Shown here in pieces: positions 1-10,331 of a stretch of 64,000 nt of DNA. The notes beneath the pieces were generated by a model. It was not told where the DNA came from and made no database searches. It was given only the letters and a program-made list of their open reading frames with translations. Each line of letters starts with the position of its first letter. Within the stretch, counting starts at the first letter, position 1. This stretch comes from Pseudomonas sp. ATCC 13867. Its GTDB lineage: Bacteria > Pseudomonadota > Gammaproteobacteria > Pseudomonadales > Pseudomonadaceae. Made by a program: the position numbers and the translations under genes. The stretch is taken from assembly GCF_000349845.1 (NCBI RefSeq), contig NC_020829.1, positions 3,727,001 through 3,791,000 of the forward strand, read 5' to 3'.

Positions 1-28
1 TAATACCGCTCGACGGAGAAATACAACA

Positions 29-1066
29 ATGCACAAGTCGCTGAGTCTTTCCCTTGCCCTCGCCCTGGGCTGTGCCGCTTCCGGCCAGGCCCTCGCCAAC
101 CTCACCGTGGTCTCCCACGGCGGCGCCAACAAGGCGGCACAGGTCAAGGCCTTCTACGAACCCTATTCGCAGCAGCACGGCTCGAAGATCGTCGCCGGCG
201 AGTTCAACGGCGAGATGGCCAAGGTCAAGGTGATGGTCGACACCGGCAGCGTGTCCTGGGACGTCGTCGAGATGGAAATGCCCGAGCTCACCCGCGCCTG
301 CGATGAAGGCCTGCTGGAGGAGATCGGCGACCTCCCGGCCATCGCCCAGTCCACCACCGGGTTGCTTGAAGGCGCCGTGCAGCCCTGCGGCGTCGGTTTC
401 TTCGTCTGGTCCACGGTGCTCGCCTACAACGCCGACAAGCTGCAGACCGCCCCCAGCGGCTGGGCCGACTTCTGGGACGTAAAGAAATTCCCCGGCAAGC
501 GCGGCCTGCGCAAGGGCGCGATGTACACCCTGGAATTCGCCCTGATGGCCGATGGCGTCGCGCCCAAGGACGTCTACAAGGTACTGGCGACCCAGGAAGG
601 CCAGGACCGCGCCTTCAGGAAGCTCGACCAGATCAAGCCGAACATCCAGTGGTGGGAAGCCGGCGCCCAGCCGCCGCAGTACCTGGCTTCCGGCGACGTG
701 GTGATGAGCTCGGTGTACAACGGCCGTATCGCCGCGGTACAGGATGAGAGCAACCTGCGCATCGTCTGGAACGGCGGTATCTACGACATGGACGCCTTCG
801 CCATTCCCAGGGGCGCGAAGCATCGCGACGAAGGACTGAAGTTCATTTCCTTCGTCCTCCAGACCGAGCAGCAGAAGGCCTATGCCGAGCAGATCGCCTA
901 CGGCCCGGTGAACACCCAGGCGGTGCAACTGGTCGACCCGCAACGGCGCAAGAACATGCCCACCGACGCCGCCAACCTGGAAAACCAGGTTGCCATGAAC
1001 GCCGGCTTCTGGGCCGACCACGGCGAGCAGTTGGAACAGCGCTTCAACGCCTGGGCGGCAAAGTAA
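29..1066 (+). CDS. ABC transporter periplasmic substrate-binding protein (PotD-like)
   Basis: 345 aa with a clear Sec signal peptide (KSLSLSLALALG core, probable cleavage after QALA near residue 23). The mature protein looks like a family 1/8 extracellular solute-binding protein of the polyamine-type (PotD-like) group, with early NLTVVSHGG and SWDVVEMEMPEL segments and a C-terminal region of the type that closes the second lobe. It should capture a small cationic or amine ligand in the periplasm and deliver it to an inner-membrane permease. No permease or ATPase genes are downstream; they are probably left of the window. GGAG sits 10 bases before the ATG. The ligand cannot be read from sequence. 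Confidence 0.85.
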   Translation: MHKSLSLSLALALGCAASGQALANLTVVSHGGANKAAQVKAFYEPYSQQHGSKIVAGEFNGEMAKVKVMVDTGSVSWDVVEMEMPELTRACDEGLLEEIGDLPAIAQSTTGLLEGAVQPCGVGFFVWSTVLAYNADKLQTAPSGWADFWDVKKFPGKRGLRKGAMYTLEFALMADGVAPKDVYKVLATQEGQDRAFRKLDQIKPNIQWWEAGAQPPQYLASGDVVMSSVYNGRIAAVQDESNLRIVWNGGIYDMDAFAIPRGAKHRDEGLKFISFVLQTEQQKAYAEQIAYGPVNTQAVQLVDPQRRKNMPTDAANLENQVAMNAGFWADHGEQLEQRFNAWAAK

Positions 1067-1093
1067 GCCGCTGCGCGGGTTCTTCTCCACAGT

Positions 1094-1144
1094 GCGGGGC
1101 ACCCCTGCCCCGCCTGCCTTCGGCCGCTCCCGGGCGGCCTTTTT
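1094..1144 (+). terminator. Tandem hairpins ending in a T-run, terminator of the binding-protein gene
   Basis: Two consecutive hairpins follow the stop codon. The first has a perfect 8-bp stem, GCGGGGCA/TGCCCCGC, around CCCC (1094-1113). The second, GGCCGC/GCGGCC (1122-1139), is followed directly by five T, giving a typical intrinsic terminator on the plus strand. Confidence 0.8.
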
Positions 1145-1227
1145 AGTCCTGCCCATCCACTCGTTCCAGATGCGAGCATGATAGCCAACTGCTATTTTGC
1201 CGCACACGACTCTCCGGAACGGATGCC

Positions 1228-2097
1228 ATGCAACCTCGCCCGCCCCTGCGCCGCCCGCTGCTGCGCCACCTGGACAACCTGCTGGTCACGCTACTCGGTT
1301 GCGTGCTGGTGGCCCTGGCCTGGGTATTCCTGCCGCTGGCGATCCGCCCGCTGCTGCTGGGCGCGATACCGGTCTACCTGGGCGTGCTGCTGCCACGCTG
1401 CATCGGTCGCCGCGAGCGCCTGCGCCGGGTCGCCGAGGCGCGCCAGCGTTCGATCGAGCAATGGGGTTTCTGCAGCCGCGACCGCTGCGGCCCCTGGATC
1501 AACTACATCGACTTCCCGCTGGTACGCGAGGACGCCGTCTTCGGCGGCCGCTTCTTCTATAGCGAATGGCTGGTGGTGCACGACGGCCGGATCATCATCA
1601 ACCCCGGCCCGGCCAACGTGGACCTGATCGCCGGTACCGTGAGCTACGACCTCGCCTGCCAGCGGACCTACGCCTGGGACGGCTGCTCGCCCAAGGTGCC
1701 CTTCTACTGGATCGCCACCTTCGGCACACCCGACTGGTGGGACCACCTGGAGCCGGTGCAGTGCCTGCGCCACGGCCAGCAGAAGCAACGCCTGATGTTC
1801 TGGCCGGTGGCCCACCACGCGAGCCTGGTGCACGACGCGCTGTACCAGTTCCTCAACGTCGCCCCGGTGACCAAGGCCGAGGCGGACGAGCTGTTCCACC
1901 GCATGCTGCTGGAAGCCGGCATGCCGCGCCCGCTGGCCTGGGTCTATTACCGCGCCGTGGTCCTGGGCGGCGCCCGCGACCTGCGCCAGGCACGCAACCC
2001 GAACGGCACGTTGCGCTGCCTGACACCGCTGCCCGGCGACCCGACGCCGCCACAGGTGAGAACCCCGGCGCTCCCCGAGAAACTGCCGATGCAGTAA
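1228..2097 (+). CDS. Membrane-anchored DUF1353-like protein
   Basis: 289 aa. Two hydrophobic stretches near the N-terminus (about residues 14-55) suggest membrane anchoring. The soluble remainder carries DUF1353-type signatures: DGCSPK near the middle, then HDALYQF and a basic YYRAVVLGG segment. DUF1353 is a small family of unknown function seen in phages and bacteria, and the membrane anchor is unusual for it. It lies 45 bases upstream of the moxR-like gene in the same direction, so it may be read with that operon. A GGA-rich stretch precedes the ATG. Function unknown. Confidence 0.65.
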   Translation: MQPRPPLRRPLLRHLDNLLVTLLGCVLVALAWVFLPLAIRPLLLGAIPVYLGVLLPRCIGRRERLRRVAEARQRSIEQWGFCSRDRCGPWINYIDFPLVREDAVFGGRFFYSEWLVVHDGRIIINPGPANVDLIAGTVSYDLACQRTYAWDGCSPKVPFYWIATFGTPDWWDHLEPVQCLRHGQQKQRLMFWPVAHHASLVHDALYQFLNVAPVTKAEADELFHRMLLEAGMPRPLAWVYYRAVVLGGARDLRQARNPNGTLRCLTPLPGDPTPPQVRTPALPEKLPMQ

Positions 2098-2142
2098 AGT
2101 ATGGGCCCCGACAGCCCCACCCTCGTCCAGGAACCCCACGCG

Positions 2143-3101
<959 letters not shown>

Positions 3102-3102
<1 letters not shown>

Positions 3103-4046
3103 TGCACAGCGACCCGCAGCCCGGCGTGGCGGTGACTCTCGGCGAACTGATCGAGATCCGCCACTGCCTGCGCGAAGTCCAGCTGTTCTCCACGCCGTCG
3201 CGGCGCAGCCCGCTGATCGGCCTGCACCATTCGCGCCTGCGCGGGCGCGGGGTGGACTTCGACCAGGTGCGTGTCTACCAGGCCGGCGACGACGTGCGCA
3301 CCATCGACTGGCGCGTCACCGCGCGCACCCAGGAGCCGCACACCAAGCTGTTCCACGAAGAACGCGAACGTCCGGTGTTCGTCCTCGTCGAACAGAGCGC
3401 CCGGCTGTTCTTCGGCTCCGGGCTATGCCTCAAGTCGGTGCTCGCCGCCCGCGCGGCCGCCTTCATCGGCTGGGCCGCGCTGGCGCACAACGACCGCATC
3501 GGCGGGCTGGTGTTCACCGACAGCGAATGCCATGAAATCAAGCCGCGCCGCAGCAAGCAGAGCCTGCTGCAGCTGTTCAACCTGATCGTGCGCGCCAATC
3601 GCGGGCTGCTCGCCGGCTCCACTCTCAGCCATAGCGGTGACGGTTTCGGCATGGCCCTGCGCCGCGCCCGCGAAGTGCTGCGTCCGGGCAGCCTGATCAT
3701 GGTGGTGTGCGACGAACGCGCCCTGGGCGAGGTCGCCGAGCAGCAACTCGCGCTGCTGGCGCGGCACACCGACCTGGTGCTGCTGCCCGTTTCCGACCCG
3801 CTCGACCACGCCTTGCCGGCAGCCGGCCTGCTGCGGTTCGCCGAAGGATCGGCGCAGCTGGAACTGGACACCCACATCGACGAACAACGCCTGGCCTATC
3901 GCGCCCTGGGTGAAGCACGCCGCGAACGCTGGACGCGTCTGGCCCAGCGCCTGGGCGTGCCACTGCTGCCGCTGTCCACCCAGGAAGACCTGGTCGAGCA
4001 ATTGCGCAACCTGCTGGAACAGCACCAGCCGGGGTACGCGCCGTGA
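3102..4046 (+). CDS. DUF58 domain protein of the MoxR/Bat operon
   Basis: 314 aa. The central DUF58 signature is present (RVYQAGDDVRTIDWRVTAR), followed by a VWA-like fold region with FVLVEQSARLFFGSG. DUF58 proteins almost always sit next to MoxR ATPases and VWA proteins and are thought to be their adaptor or client; no enzymatic activity is established. The open frame extends upstream into moxR, but the ATG at 3102 overlapping the moxR TGA is the sensible start. The 3' end overlaps the next gene by GTGA. Confidence 0.9.
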
Positions 4047-4540
4047 GCCCGCTCGACCAGCTGGAACCGCTGATCCCGCCCGCCCCGGTCGCCTGGTGGC
4101 CGCCGGCCCCCGGCTGGTGGGTAGTCGCCGCACTGATTCCAATCGCGCTGTGGGGGCTCTGGCTGACACGCCAGCACTGGCAGCCAAGGCGCAAACCCAA
4201 GCAGTCCGCCGAGGCTCCGCTCGATCCTGTGCGCCAGGCTGCGCTGGACGAGCTCGCCCGCCTGCCACGCCCCTACGACCGCGCCCCCGCCGGCCCCTGG
4301 CTGCAGGCGCTCAACGGCGTGCTCAAGCGCGTGTCGCGGGCGCGCTGGCCCGACAGCCACAGCCATACGCTGAGCGGCCGCGCCTGGCTGGCCTTCCTCG
4401 ACAACCGTTGCCCCGCCGCCGGCCTGACCCGCTGGATGATCCTGGTGGAAGGCGGCTACCGTGCCGAGTGCCGGCTCGACGACAAGGCCATCAACGGCCT
4501 CGCCGCCGCCGTGGAAACCTGGGTGCGCAAGCATGTTTGA
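4043..4540 (+). CDS. DUF4381 membrane protein
   Basis: 165 aa, GTG start overlapping the DUF58 stop codon. After a proline-rich N-terminus (PLIPPAPVAWWPPAPGWW) there is one strong transmembrane helix, then a basic cytoplasmic helix-rich region. This matches the DUF4381 family found between DUF58 and VWA genes in aerotolerance-type operons. It probably anchors or couples the ATPase/DUF58 complex to the inner membrane. Family assignment rests on layout and the WxPP-TM architecture. Confidence 0.8.
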   Translation: MSPLDQLEPLIPPAPVAWWPPAPGWWVVAALIPIALWGLWLTRQHWQPRRKPKQSAEAPLDPVRQAALDELARLPRPYDRAPAGPWLQALNGVLKRVSRARWPDSHSHTLSGRAWLAFLDNRCPAAGLTRWMILVEGGYRAECRLDDKAINGLAAAVETWVRKHV

Positions 4541-5576
4541 GTTCGCCTGGCCCTGGCTCTTCCTGCTCGCCCCGCTGCCCTGGGTGATGCGCCTCATCCT
4601 GCCGCCGGCGGACAGCGGCGAAGCCGCGCTCAAGGTCAGCTTCCTCCAGGACCTCGAAGGCCTCGCCGGCCGCCGCGCCCGCGCCCGCCTGCCGGCCTGG
4701 CGCCAACAGGCGCCCTTCGCCCTGCTCTGGCTCTGCCTGCTGGTGGCGGCGACGCGCCCGCAGTGGGTCGGCGAGCCGTTGCCGATCCCCGCGAGCGGCC
4801 GCGACCTGCTGCTCGCCGTGGATGTCTCCGGCTCGATGGACTATGCCGACATGCGCTGGGAGGACGACGAGATCAGTCGTCTGGAACTGGTGAAAAAGCT
4901 GTTCGGCGGCTTCGTCGAGACACGCCGAGGCGACCGCGTCGGCCTGATCCTCTTCGGCACCCACGCCTACCTGCAGGCGCCGCTGACCTTCGACCGCGAC
5001 ACCGTGCGCATCTGGCTCGACGAGGCAATGATCGGCATCGCCGGCAAGGACACCGCGCTGGGCGACGCCATTGGCCTGGCGGTCAAGCGCCTGCGCCAGC
5101 GCCCGGCGCAGAGCCGCGTGCTGGTGCTGATCACCGACGGCGCCAACACCGCCGGCGAGATCGAGCCGCTGACCGCCGCCCGCCTCGCCGCCGAGGAGCA
5201 GGTGAAGGTCTACACCATCGGCATCGGCGCCGATCCGCAGCAGGGCGGCGTCGCCGGGCTGTTCGGGCTGAATCCCGGGCTGGACCTGGACGAGCCGACG
5301 CTCAAGGCAATCGCCGAAACCACCGGTGGCGAGTATTTCCGCGCCCGCAATGGCGAGGAACTGCAACGCATCTCCGACAGCCTCGACACCTTGGAACCGG
5401 TGGAACAGAACCCCACCCAGGCGCGCCCCGCCCTCGCCCTCTACAGCTGGCCGCTGCTGCTGGCGCTGCTGATCAGCGTGATCCTGGTGGTCCGCGAACT
5501 CTGGCCGCCGGAGGACTGGCGCTGGCCGGCGCGCCCGGCCTGGCTGGCACGCCGGCGTCGGGAGCGGCAGCCATGA
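4533..5576 (+). CDS. BatA-like VWA-domain membrane protein
   Basis: 347 aa. An N-terminal BatA-like segment with helices at about residues 5-23 and 60-74 is followed by a von Willebrand A domain with an intact MIDAS (D97-V-S99-G-S101) and a C-terminal transmembrane helix at about 305-322. This is the topology of BatA/BatB proteins, with the VWA domain outside the cytoplasm. Intact metal-binding residues suggest a working protein-interaction domain. The start at 4533 overlaps the DUF4381 stop by eight bases; a 24-codon upstream extension lies in that gene and is rejected. ATGA overlap with the next gene. Confidence 0.9.
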   Translation: MFEFAWPWLFLLAPLPWVMRLILPPADSGEAALKVSFLQDLEGLAGRRARARLPAWRQQAPFALLWLCLLVAATRPQWVGEPLPIPASGRDLLLAVDVSGSMDYADMRWEDDEISRLELVKKLFGGFVETRRGDRVGLILFGTHAYLQAPLTFDRDTVRIWLDEAMIGIAGKDTALGDAIGLAVKRLRQRPAQSRVLVLITDGANTAGEIEPLTAARLAAEEQVKVYTIGIGADPQQGGVAGLFGLNPGLDLDEPTLKAIAETTGGEYFRARNGEELQRISDSLDTLEPVEQNPTQARPALALYSWPLLLALLISVILVVRELWPPEDWRWPARPAWLARRRRERQP

Positions 5577-7336
5577 GCGCGCTCTGGCCCCACCTGCTGC
5601 GCCCCTGGTCGCTGCTTCTGCTGCCGCTGCTCGGTTGGTTGCTGTGGAGGCTCTGGCACCGCCAACGCCGCGCCGGCCGCTGGCAGTTGCTGCTGCCGCC
5701 GGCCTTTCACCCCTGGTTGCTGTCCGGCGGCAACGGTCGCCATGAGCGGCGCCCCTGGATCTTCCTCGGCCTGGCCTGGCTGCTGGCGCTGCTCGCGCTG
5801 CTCGGGCCGAGCTGGCAGCAACTGGAACAGCCGGCAATGGAACGCAGCGACCCACTGGTGGTGGTCCTCGAACTGACCCCGGAAATGCTCGCCACCGATC
5901 TGCCGCCCAGCCGCCTGGAGCAAGCGCGGCGCAAGGTGCTCGACCTACTGCAGGCACGCAGCGACGCACAAACCGCCATCGTCGTCTACGCCGGCAGTGC
6001 ACATACCCTGGTGCCCCTCTCCAATGACCTGGGCACCGCGCGCAACCTGCTGGATGCGCTCAAGCCGTCGATCATGCCCGAGCCCGGCCGCCGCGCCGAC
6101 CTCGCCATCGAACAGGCGCGCCAACTGCTCAACCAAGGCGCCGAGGGCAGCGGGCATATCCTGTTGATCACCGGCGCCCTGGATGCCCAGGAGCGCCAGG
6201 GCATCCGCAAGGCGCTCAGGGGCAAGGCCAAGGACCTGCTGCTGCTCGCTGCCGGCACCGCCGGTGGCGCGCCGATCGCCCAGGAGGACGGCACCTTCCT
6301 CAAGGACGAACAGGGCAACATCCTGGTCCCACGGCTGGACGAAAGCGCCCTGCGCCAGTTCGCCGCCGACCTCGACGGCCGCTTCCAACGTCTGCGCCCG
6401 GGCAGCGGCGACCTCCGCGCCCTGGGTCTGCTGAACACCAGCCAAGGCCTGCAGACCCGCGAGGAAGACACCCTGTTGCGCCTGCAACGCTGGGCCGACC
6501 AGGGCTACTGGCTGCTGCTGCCCCTGCTGCTGCTTGCCGCCTGCGCCGGCCGCCGGGGCTGGTTGTTCAGCCTGCCGCTGCTGCTCCCGCTGCTGTGGTC
6601 GCCGCCGCAAACCGCCAACGCCTTCGAGCTCGCCGACCTCTGGCTGACCCCCGACCAACAGGGCCAGCGCCTGCTCGACGCCCGACGCCCGGCCGAAGCC
6701 GCCGAACGCTTCGAGGACTTCCGCTGGCGTGGCCTGGCACTCTTCGAGGCCGGCGACTACGCCGATGCCGCGCAGGCCTTCGCCCAGGGCGACAGCGCCG
6801 CCGACCATTACAATCGCGGCAATGCCCTGGCCCGGCAGAATGAGCTGGAAGCCGCGATCGACGCCTACGACCAGGCCCTGGAGCGCGCCCCCGACCTGGC
6901 CGCCGCGCAGCGCAACAAGGCGCTGCTGGAGGAACTGCTGCGCCAGCGACAGAAATCCTCCGGCAACGACGAAAGCCAGGCCTCCCCGCAGCAGAATCCG
7001 TCCCACGGTGAAAGCAGCGAGCCCCAGTCGCTGCAGCCGAAAGATGCCAGGCCCGAGGACGAGCGGTCCGAGGAGCGTGACTCGCAGCCGACCCCGTCGG
7101 CCCAGACGCCGGAACAACGCGACACCGGCAAACCGGCGGCCAGCCAGAGCGGCACGCCACAGTCGACCCAGCGCGAAGAAAGCGAAACCAACCCGGCGAC
7201 GACCGGTCCACTGACGGACGAGCGCCGCCAGGCCCTGGAACAATGGTTGCGCCAGATCCCCGACGACCCATCCGAACTGCTGCGCCGCAAGTTCTGGTAC
7301 CAGCAACAGCAGCAGCGCCAGGAACCCACGCAATGA
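5573..7336 (+). CDS. BatB/BatC-like VWA plus TPR protein with a degenerate MIDAS
   Basis: 587 aa, apparently a BatB-BatC fusion. Two N-terminal membrane segments (about 11-25, 63-78) lead into a VWA domain, another hydrophobic segment near residue 310, then two TPR-like repeats (FEAGDYADAAQAF; NELEAAIDAYDQALE). A long Gln/Ser/Glu-rich linker precedes a conserved C-terminal helix (LRRKFWYQQQ). The MIDAS is non-canonical: ELTPEM (E100) replaces the usual DxSxS, so metal binding is doubtful, in contrast to the neighbouring VWA protein. The start at 5573 overlaps the upstream stop as ATGA; a much longer open frame upstream is an overlap shadow. Confidence 0.87.
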   Translation: MSALWPHLLRPWSLLLLPLLGWLLWRLWHRQRRAGRWQLLLPPAFHPWLLSGGNGRHERRPWIFLGLAWLLALLALLGPSWQQLEQPAMERSDPLVVVLELTPEMLATDLPPSRLEQARRKVLDLLQARSDAQTAIVVYAGSAHTLVPLSNDLGTARNLLDALKPSIMPEPGRRADLAIEQARQLLNQGAEGSGHILLITGALDAQERQGIRKALRGKAKDLLLLAAGTAGGAPIAQEDGTFLKDEQGNILVPRLDESALRQFAADLDGRFQRLRPGSGDLRALGLLNTSQGLQTREEDTLLRLQRWADQGYWLLLPLLLLAACAGRRGWLFSLPLLLPLLWSPPQTANAFELADLWLTPDQQGQRLLDARRPAEAAERFEDFRWRGLALFEAGDYADAAQAFAQGDSAADHYNRGNALARQNELEAAIDAYDQALERAPDLAAAQRNKALLEELLRQRQKSSGNDESQASPQQNPSHGESSEPQSLQPKDARPEDERSEERDSQPTPSAQTPEQRDTGKPAASQSGTPQSTQREESETNPATTGPLTDERRQALEQWLRQIPDDPSELLRRKFWYQQQQQRQEPTQ

Positions 7337-8982
7337 AAAGGCTGATCTGCCTGACCCTGCTCTGCCTCGCCGCCGCCCAGGCCCAGGCCAGCTTCACCGC
7401 CAGTGTCGATCGCACGCGCCTGGCCGAAGGCGAAAGCATCGACCTGACGCTGGAGTCCGACGATCCGACCCTGTTCGGCAAGCCGGACCTGAAGCCCCTG
7501 GACGAACAGTTCGTGGTGCTCGGCACCCGCCAGGTCAACCGCCTCACCACCCTGAACGGCAAGGCCCAGGCCACCACCCGCTGGATCGTCACCCTGCAGC
7601 CGCGCAACGAGGGCACCGTGGTGATTCCGCCGATCCACCTGGGCGACAGTGCAACCGAGTCGATCAGCCTGCACGTGCTCGAGGCCGAGGAAAACGACGG
7701 CGTGCAGAAACTCGCCCCGGTGTTCATCGACGCCAACGTCGACCACGAGGAAAGCTACGTGCAGGCCCAGGTGATCCTGACCCTGCGCATCTACCACTCG
7801 GTGTCGCTGTACGACGACAGCAGCCTCAGCCCATTGCAGATCGCCGACGCGCGCGTCGAACCGCTGGGCGAGGCACGCACCTATGAGAAGGAAATCAACG
7901 GCGTGCGACACGGCGTCATCGAAGTGCGCTACGCCATCTTCCCGCAGAAGAGCGGCACCCTGGAAATCCCCGGCCAGACCTTCAACGCCACCCAGGTCGC
8001 CCAGCAGCGCAATCCCGACTACAACCCCTTCGGCCCGCCGCCAGGCAAGCAGATCCGGGTGATCTCGCCGACCATCCCGCTGCACATCAAAGCCAAGCCC
8101 GCCGACTATCCCAAGGACACCCCCTGGTTGCCGGCCCGCTCGCTGAGCCTGAGCGAAACCTGGAGCCCGCAGCCGGAGCAGGCCCGCGCCGGCGAAGCGC
8201 TGACCCGCAACGTGATGCTGCGTGTGGAAGGGCTTTCCAGTGCCCAGCTGCCGCCGTTGCCGCAAACGCTGCCTGGCAGCCTGCGCCATTACCCGGACCA
8301 GCCGCAACTGGCCAACCAGAGCACCGAACAAGGCGTGATAGGCAGCCGCGAAGAGCGCGAGGCGCTGATTGCCGACCATGCCGGCCAGGTGCAGTTGCCG
8401 CCCATCGAAGTGGTCTGGTGGAACACGCGGGAAAATCGCGTGGAACACACCAGCCTGCCGGCGCGCACCCTGGACGTCGCCGCCAATCCGCAGTTGGAAA
8501 CCCCGGCCGAAACGCCCGTCACGCCGTCCACCGGCGCCCTGCTCCAGACACAGGCCCGCCTGTGGCCCTGGCAGTTGGCCTGCGCCATTCTCGCCTTCAC
8601 CACGCTGCTGGGTTTCGGCCTGTGGTGGCGCGCGCGACGTTTGCCGGCGGTGATCCGCGCCGCGGTCGCCGGCCCCAGTGCCCGTACCCTGCTCGACGAG
8701 CTGCGCCGCGCCTGCCAGGCCAACGACTCGCATGCCACCCGCCAGGCACTGGACGCCTGGGCGCGCCAGCAGCCGGAAACCCTGGCCGACATGGCGGCGC
8801 GCTTCGTGCCGCTGTCCGATGCCCTGGACAGCCTCAACGGCGCGCTGTACAGCGACAGCGAAGGTGGCCGCAACTGGCAGGGCGATGACCTCTGGCGCGC
8901 CGTCCGCAGCCTGCCCGGCGCCGACCCGGAAGCCGCCCCCGCAGTCGACCCGGGCAGCCTGCCGCCGCTCTACCCGCGCTGA
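7333..8982 (+). CDS. BatD-family periplasmic protein (oxygen-tolerance family)
   Basis: 549 aa. A signal peptide (MKRLICLTLLCLAAAQAQA) is followed by beta-rich repeats typical of BatD (SFTASVDRTRLAEGESI; NEGTVVIPPI; IFPQKSGTLEIPGQTF), then a transmembrane helix near residue 415 and a short cytoplasmic tail. BatD proteins are periplasmic partners of the VWA proteins encoded upstream; the original Bacteroides work linked them to aerotolerance, though the mechanism is not established. ATGA overlap with the VWA/TPR gene makes this the last member of the operon. Confidence 0.88.
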   Translation: MKRLICLTLLCLAAAQAQASFTASVDRTRLAEGESIDLTLESDDPTLFGKPDLKPLDEQFVVLGTRQVNRLTTLNGKAQATTRWIVTLQPRNEGTVVIPPIHLGDSATESISLHVLEAEENDGVQKLAPVFIDANVDHEESYVQAQVILTLRIYHSVSLYDDSSLSPLQIADARVEPLGEARTYEKEINGVRHGVIEVRYAIFPQKSGTLEIPGQTFNATQVAQQRNPDYNPFGPPPGKQIRVISPTIPLHIKAKPADYPKDTPWLPARSLSLSETWSPQPEQARAGEALTRNVMLRVEGLSSAQLPPLPQTLPGSLRHYPDQPQLANQSTEQGVIGSREEREALIADHAGQVQLPPIEVVWWNTRENRVEHTSLPARTLDVAANPQLETPAETPVTPSTGALLQTQARLWPWQLACAILAFTTLLGFGLWWRARRLPAVIRAAVAGPSARTLLDELRRACQANDSHATRQALDAWARQQPETLADMAARFVPLSDALDSLNGALYSDSEGGRNWQGDDLWRAVRSLPGADPEAAPAVDPGSLPPLYPR

Positions 8983-9032
8983 CGCACAGGCGGGGCTATG
9001 CTTGCTGGCAAGCCCCGCCAAGAGGCGCCGCG

Positions 9033-10124
9033 ATGCCCCGCTCTCACCATCGCAGATACCTTCCGGCACTGATCAGCGGCCTGCTGCTCATCCGCGCCCT
9101 GCACGCCGAGCCGGCCCTGCCGCCGACCCCGCCGCTGCAGGGACCCGGCGGTTCGGGCTACAGCTACGCCGACGTGCGCCAATGGCATTTCAACGTCGAC
9201 GGCAACGAATACTGGGTCTTCACCCCCTCCCGCCCAGAACCGGAAAGCGCGCCGCTGGTGGTGTTCGCCCACGGCTGGAGCGCCATGCAGCCGGACCTGT
9301 ACCGGGCGTGGATCGAGCACATCGTCCGACGCGGCGCGATCCTCATCTACCCGCGTTACCAGGCGACGCTGAAGACGCCCGCGGCGGAGTTCCTGTCCAA
9401 CGCCGCCGACTCCGTGCGGCACGCCATTGCCGATCTGCAGGCGGGCAAACTGGGGGTCAAGCCGGAGCTGGAGCACGTCGCCTACGTCGGGCACTCCGCA
9501 GGAGGCCTGATTGCCAGCGGGCTTGCCGCCTCCTGGCAGCGCCTGGGCGTACCGAAGCCGTACGCGCTGATGGCGGTGGAACCGGGCAAAAGCAGCGGCC
9601 CGCGCTGGTGGCAGGTGCCATTGGAGCCGTTGCTGAACATCCCCGTCGGCACCTTGCTGCTGGCCGTCTGTGGCGATGAGGACGAGCGCGTGGGTTGCGA
9701 TGACGCCCGGCGCATCTACCAGGAAAGCACCCAGGTCGCCACGCGGGACAAGGACCTGCTGCTGTTGCGCAGCGACCGCCACGGCAGCCCGCCCCTGCTG
9801 GCCAACCATGCCGCACCGACCGCGCCGCGCTTCGACCCGCGCTATCCGCCCAGCGACTCGTCCAGTTGGCTGCTCAACCGCGTGCAGGAACGGGTGCGCC
9901 AGCGCCTCAAGCAGGGCCAGTCGTCGGCCCATAACGCACTGGCCACCGACGCATTGGACTGGTACGGCACCTGGAAGCTGTTCGACGCGCTATGCGATGC
10001 CGCCTTCTACGGCCAGGACCGCGACTACGCGCTGGGCGGCACGCCGGCGCAGTTGTCGATGGGACGCTGGAACGATGGAACGCCGGTGAAGTCGATCCTG
10101 CGGTTGTCGACGCCGGCGCCTTGA
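9033..10124 (+). CDS. Exported alpha/beta-hydrolase
   Basis: 363 aa with an N-terminal signal-like segment (LPALISGLLLIRALHA). The nucleophile elbow G-H-S155-A-G, an oxyanion-hole type FAHGW motif at about residues 78-82 and a late SDRHG histidine fit an alpha/beta-hydrolase, probably a lipase, esterase or dienelactone hydrolase-like enzyme. Substrate unknown. AAGAGG lies 7 bases before the start. It sits 50 bases after batD and converges on the RND gene across a bidirectional terminator. PAO1 carries cprRS at about this position, so this gene may be lineage-specific cargo. Confidence 0.75.
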   Translation: MPRSHHRRYLPALISGLLLIRALHAEPALPPTPPLQGPGGSGYSYADVRQWHFNVDGNEYWVFTPSRPEPESAPLVVFAHGWSAMQPDLYRAWIEHIVRRGAILIYPRYQATLKTPAAEFLSNAADSVRHAIADLQAGKLGVKPELEHVAYVGHSAGGLIASGLAASWQRLGVPKPYALMAVEPGKSSGPRWWQVPLEPLLNIPVGTLLLAVCGDEDERVGCDDARRIYQESTQVATRDKDLLLLRSDRHGSPPLLANHAAPTAPRFDPRYPPSDSSSWLLNRVQERVRQRLKQGQSSAHNALATDALDWYGTWKLFDALCDAAFYGQDRDYALGGTPAQLSMGRWNDGTPVKSILRLSTPAP

Positions 10125-10144
10125 GAGGTCGGCGGCGGCGTGGA

Positions 10145-10270
10145 TTCGCGAGCAAGCTCGCTCCTGCAGGAAGAACACCTGGGCTCACCTGCAGGAGCGA
10201 GCTTGCTCGCGAACAAAGCCCCACTGCGAAGCTGTTCGAGAGCAAGCACCAGGTGTCCCCGCTCCTGCAT
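10145..10270. repeat. REP doublet (REPIN) plus a degraded third copy
   Basis: Inverted arms at 10145-10170 and 10188-10213 share the core GAGCGAGCTTGCTCGCGAA and its complement, separated by 17 bases. A decayed third unit (GTTCGAGAGCAAGC and CGCTCCTGCA) follows at about 10229-10270. This is the same family as the repeats at 21967, 33724 and 62457. Confidence 0.85.
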
Positions 10271-10282
10271 GAGAGCAATAAA

Positions 10283-10308
10283 AAACCGCAGCCCTTGGGC
10301 TGCGGTTT
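10283..10308. terminator. Bidirectional intrinsic terminator
   Basis: A 12-bp perfect stem (AAACCGCAGCCC/GGGCTGCGGTTT) with a TT loop is flanked by A- and T-runs. It serves the convergent hydrolase and RND transporter genes. Confidence 0.85.
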
Positions 10309-10331
10309 TCGTTCAACGCTCCAGTCGTCGA

